Positions 60,601-61,481 of a stretch of 61,481 nt of DNA are shown here, in pieces. The position numbers and the translations under genes were made by a program. Positions within the stretch are counted from its first letter, which is position 1, and every line of letters begins with the position of its first letter. The stretch comes from Trichinella spiralis. Its lineage: Eukaryota > Nematoda > Enoplea > Trichinellida > Trichinellidae. The notes under the pieces are model-generated. The model had not been told where the DNA came from. It saw nothing but the letters and a program-made list of their open reading frames with translations, and ran no database searches. Location: positions 2,827,077 through 2,888,557 of the forward strand of contig CM012954.1 of assembly GCA_000181795.3 (NCBI GenBank). Reading direction: 5' to 3'.

Positions 60601-61481
60601 ATCTCATTTTATCTGAGACTGAATTTTCATATAAAAATAACAAAATAATCCTATGTATAATATTGGCGTGCAGCATTTTCTTGTAGTTTGCTGCTATTCA
60701 AACATCTTCATGATTTACTGCTTATTCAAAGTGCAACAACAAAATTGTTCCGGGTTAGCAACACAGATAACAAGTGAAATCATTCTCACTTAATGTGAAA
60801 CATATACAAGCCATCAATTTTTGCATGAAATTTCCTATGTTTATCTATAGCAATTCGTTAAAAACAAACGTTACTAGTTTTCAAATTGAATGCATATTCT
60901 CTTTTCAAAAACTAATGATGTTCAGGTGAGCATCACGTGTTTAACAAAACGCGGTGATTCAAATCACATCAACATTACTCACAAATTCAACACTTACTAA
61001 AGAAAAAATTAGTGAAACCATAACAAAACAACAAAAATACCAAGTTAGGTGCAAAAACAATATGTACCAAAGACATCAAATGTATGAAAAATTGCAGCTG
61101 ATGCTATCATCAACATTGAAATCCCAAAACGAATTAAGATAATCTGACATAAATCGATAAATACGATTGGACGGAACGTACCCCAAGGTTAGTCGCCATT
61201 CTGCAAATTTCCCTGATCAAATAAAGTCCGCTTTGCAGCAATTTAAGATTTTCCATTTCTCTAAAATATCAAAAGCTGTAGTCTTCGCTGTTATTGTGAT
61301 TTTCGAAAGTAGGCTTTTGACACAAATTTCGCTTTTTTGTAAAATATGGCTAAATTCTGATAAATGAGAAGGTTGTGGAAAGTTTTACGGCAAATGAACA
61401 ACGATTAGACTGCATACACAGCAATCTGCGCAGATATACATCTCTTTACATGAATACTCTCTGAATTATAGCAACAACTTC
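60601..61481. other. AT-rich right end of the window
   Basis: One Gln/Lys-rich frame at 60954-61142 (+; KYQVRCKNNMYQRHQMYEKL) lies downstream of an acceptor-like gatgttcag, but the frame is closed by stops between that site and its start. It may be part of a gene outside the window. Nothing else is seen. Confidence 0.4.

Overview
The window is AT-rich eukaryotic DNA carrying intron-rich metazoan genes. Most introns are about 50-70 nt with short pyrimidine tracts. The gene set (IRE1, lysyl hydroxylase, a Mesh/SUSD2-type junction protein, GRIP, SNAPC3), the compact introns, and splice acceptors lying a few bases 5' of several start codons suggest a nematode, perhaps an AT-rich clade I (Trichinella-like) species. 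The taxon is an inference; no rRNA, mitochondrial or spliced-leader sequence is present to prove it.

Layout. 1-738: a ~171-175 bp satellite-like repeat followed by a ~17 bp minisatellite. 800-4800: no recognised gene, but a series of minus-strand exons with good splice sites and very short reading frames. 4831-6333 (-): an intronless, GC-rich GLUT-type sugar transporter. 6400-13040: AT-rich, with one tentative two-exon membrane micro-gene at 8543-8858. 13045-16853 (+): complete 16-exon IRE1 (873 aa). 17130-25013: four minus-strand genes in a row, namely an SDR oxidoreductase, procollagen lysyl hydroxylase (15 exons, 741 aa), a small AIRIM/C1orf109-like protein and a four-finger C2H2 protein. 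28405-35922 (+): a 21-exon NIDO-AMOP-VWD-Sushi transmembrane protein of the Mesh/SUSD2 family (1292 aa). 38064-48310 (-): a 16-exon seven-PDZ GRIP scaffold (1119 aa) with several phase-compatible extra exons in its introns. 54840-56015 (-): SNAPC3. The remainder holds microsatellites, two LTR-like GC-rich blocks and a few orphan exons.

The genes do not form one pathway. IRE1 (ER stress sensing) and lysyl hydroxylase (ER collagen maturation) both serve secretory-pathway output. Mesh-like and GRIP both belong to cell-junction or synaptic membrane organisation. SNAPC3 and the AIRIM-like protein belong to snRNA transcription and ribosome maturation. Exon models were assembled by hand: every intron was checked for splice sites and reading phase, and the IRE1, PLOD, Mesh, GRIP and zinc-finger totals are all exact multiples of three. 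The N-terminal splice of the SDR gene is not settled.

The most notable observations are: (i) a weak-donor 60-nt IRE1 intron whose retention would give a membrane-anchored luminal domain without kinase or RNase; (ii) an alternative terminal exon giving the Mesh-like protein a second cytoplasmic tail; (iii) three unlisted phase-compatible GRIP exons; (iv) a spliced micro-ORF transcript at 1.5-4 kb with an in-frame TGA between a signal-peptide exon and a Cys-rich exon; (v) unusually frequent AAG splice acceptors.
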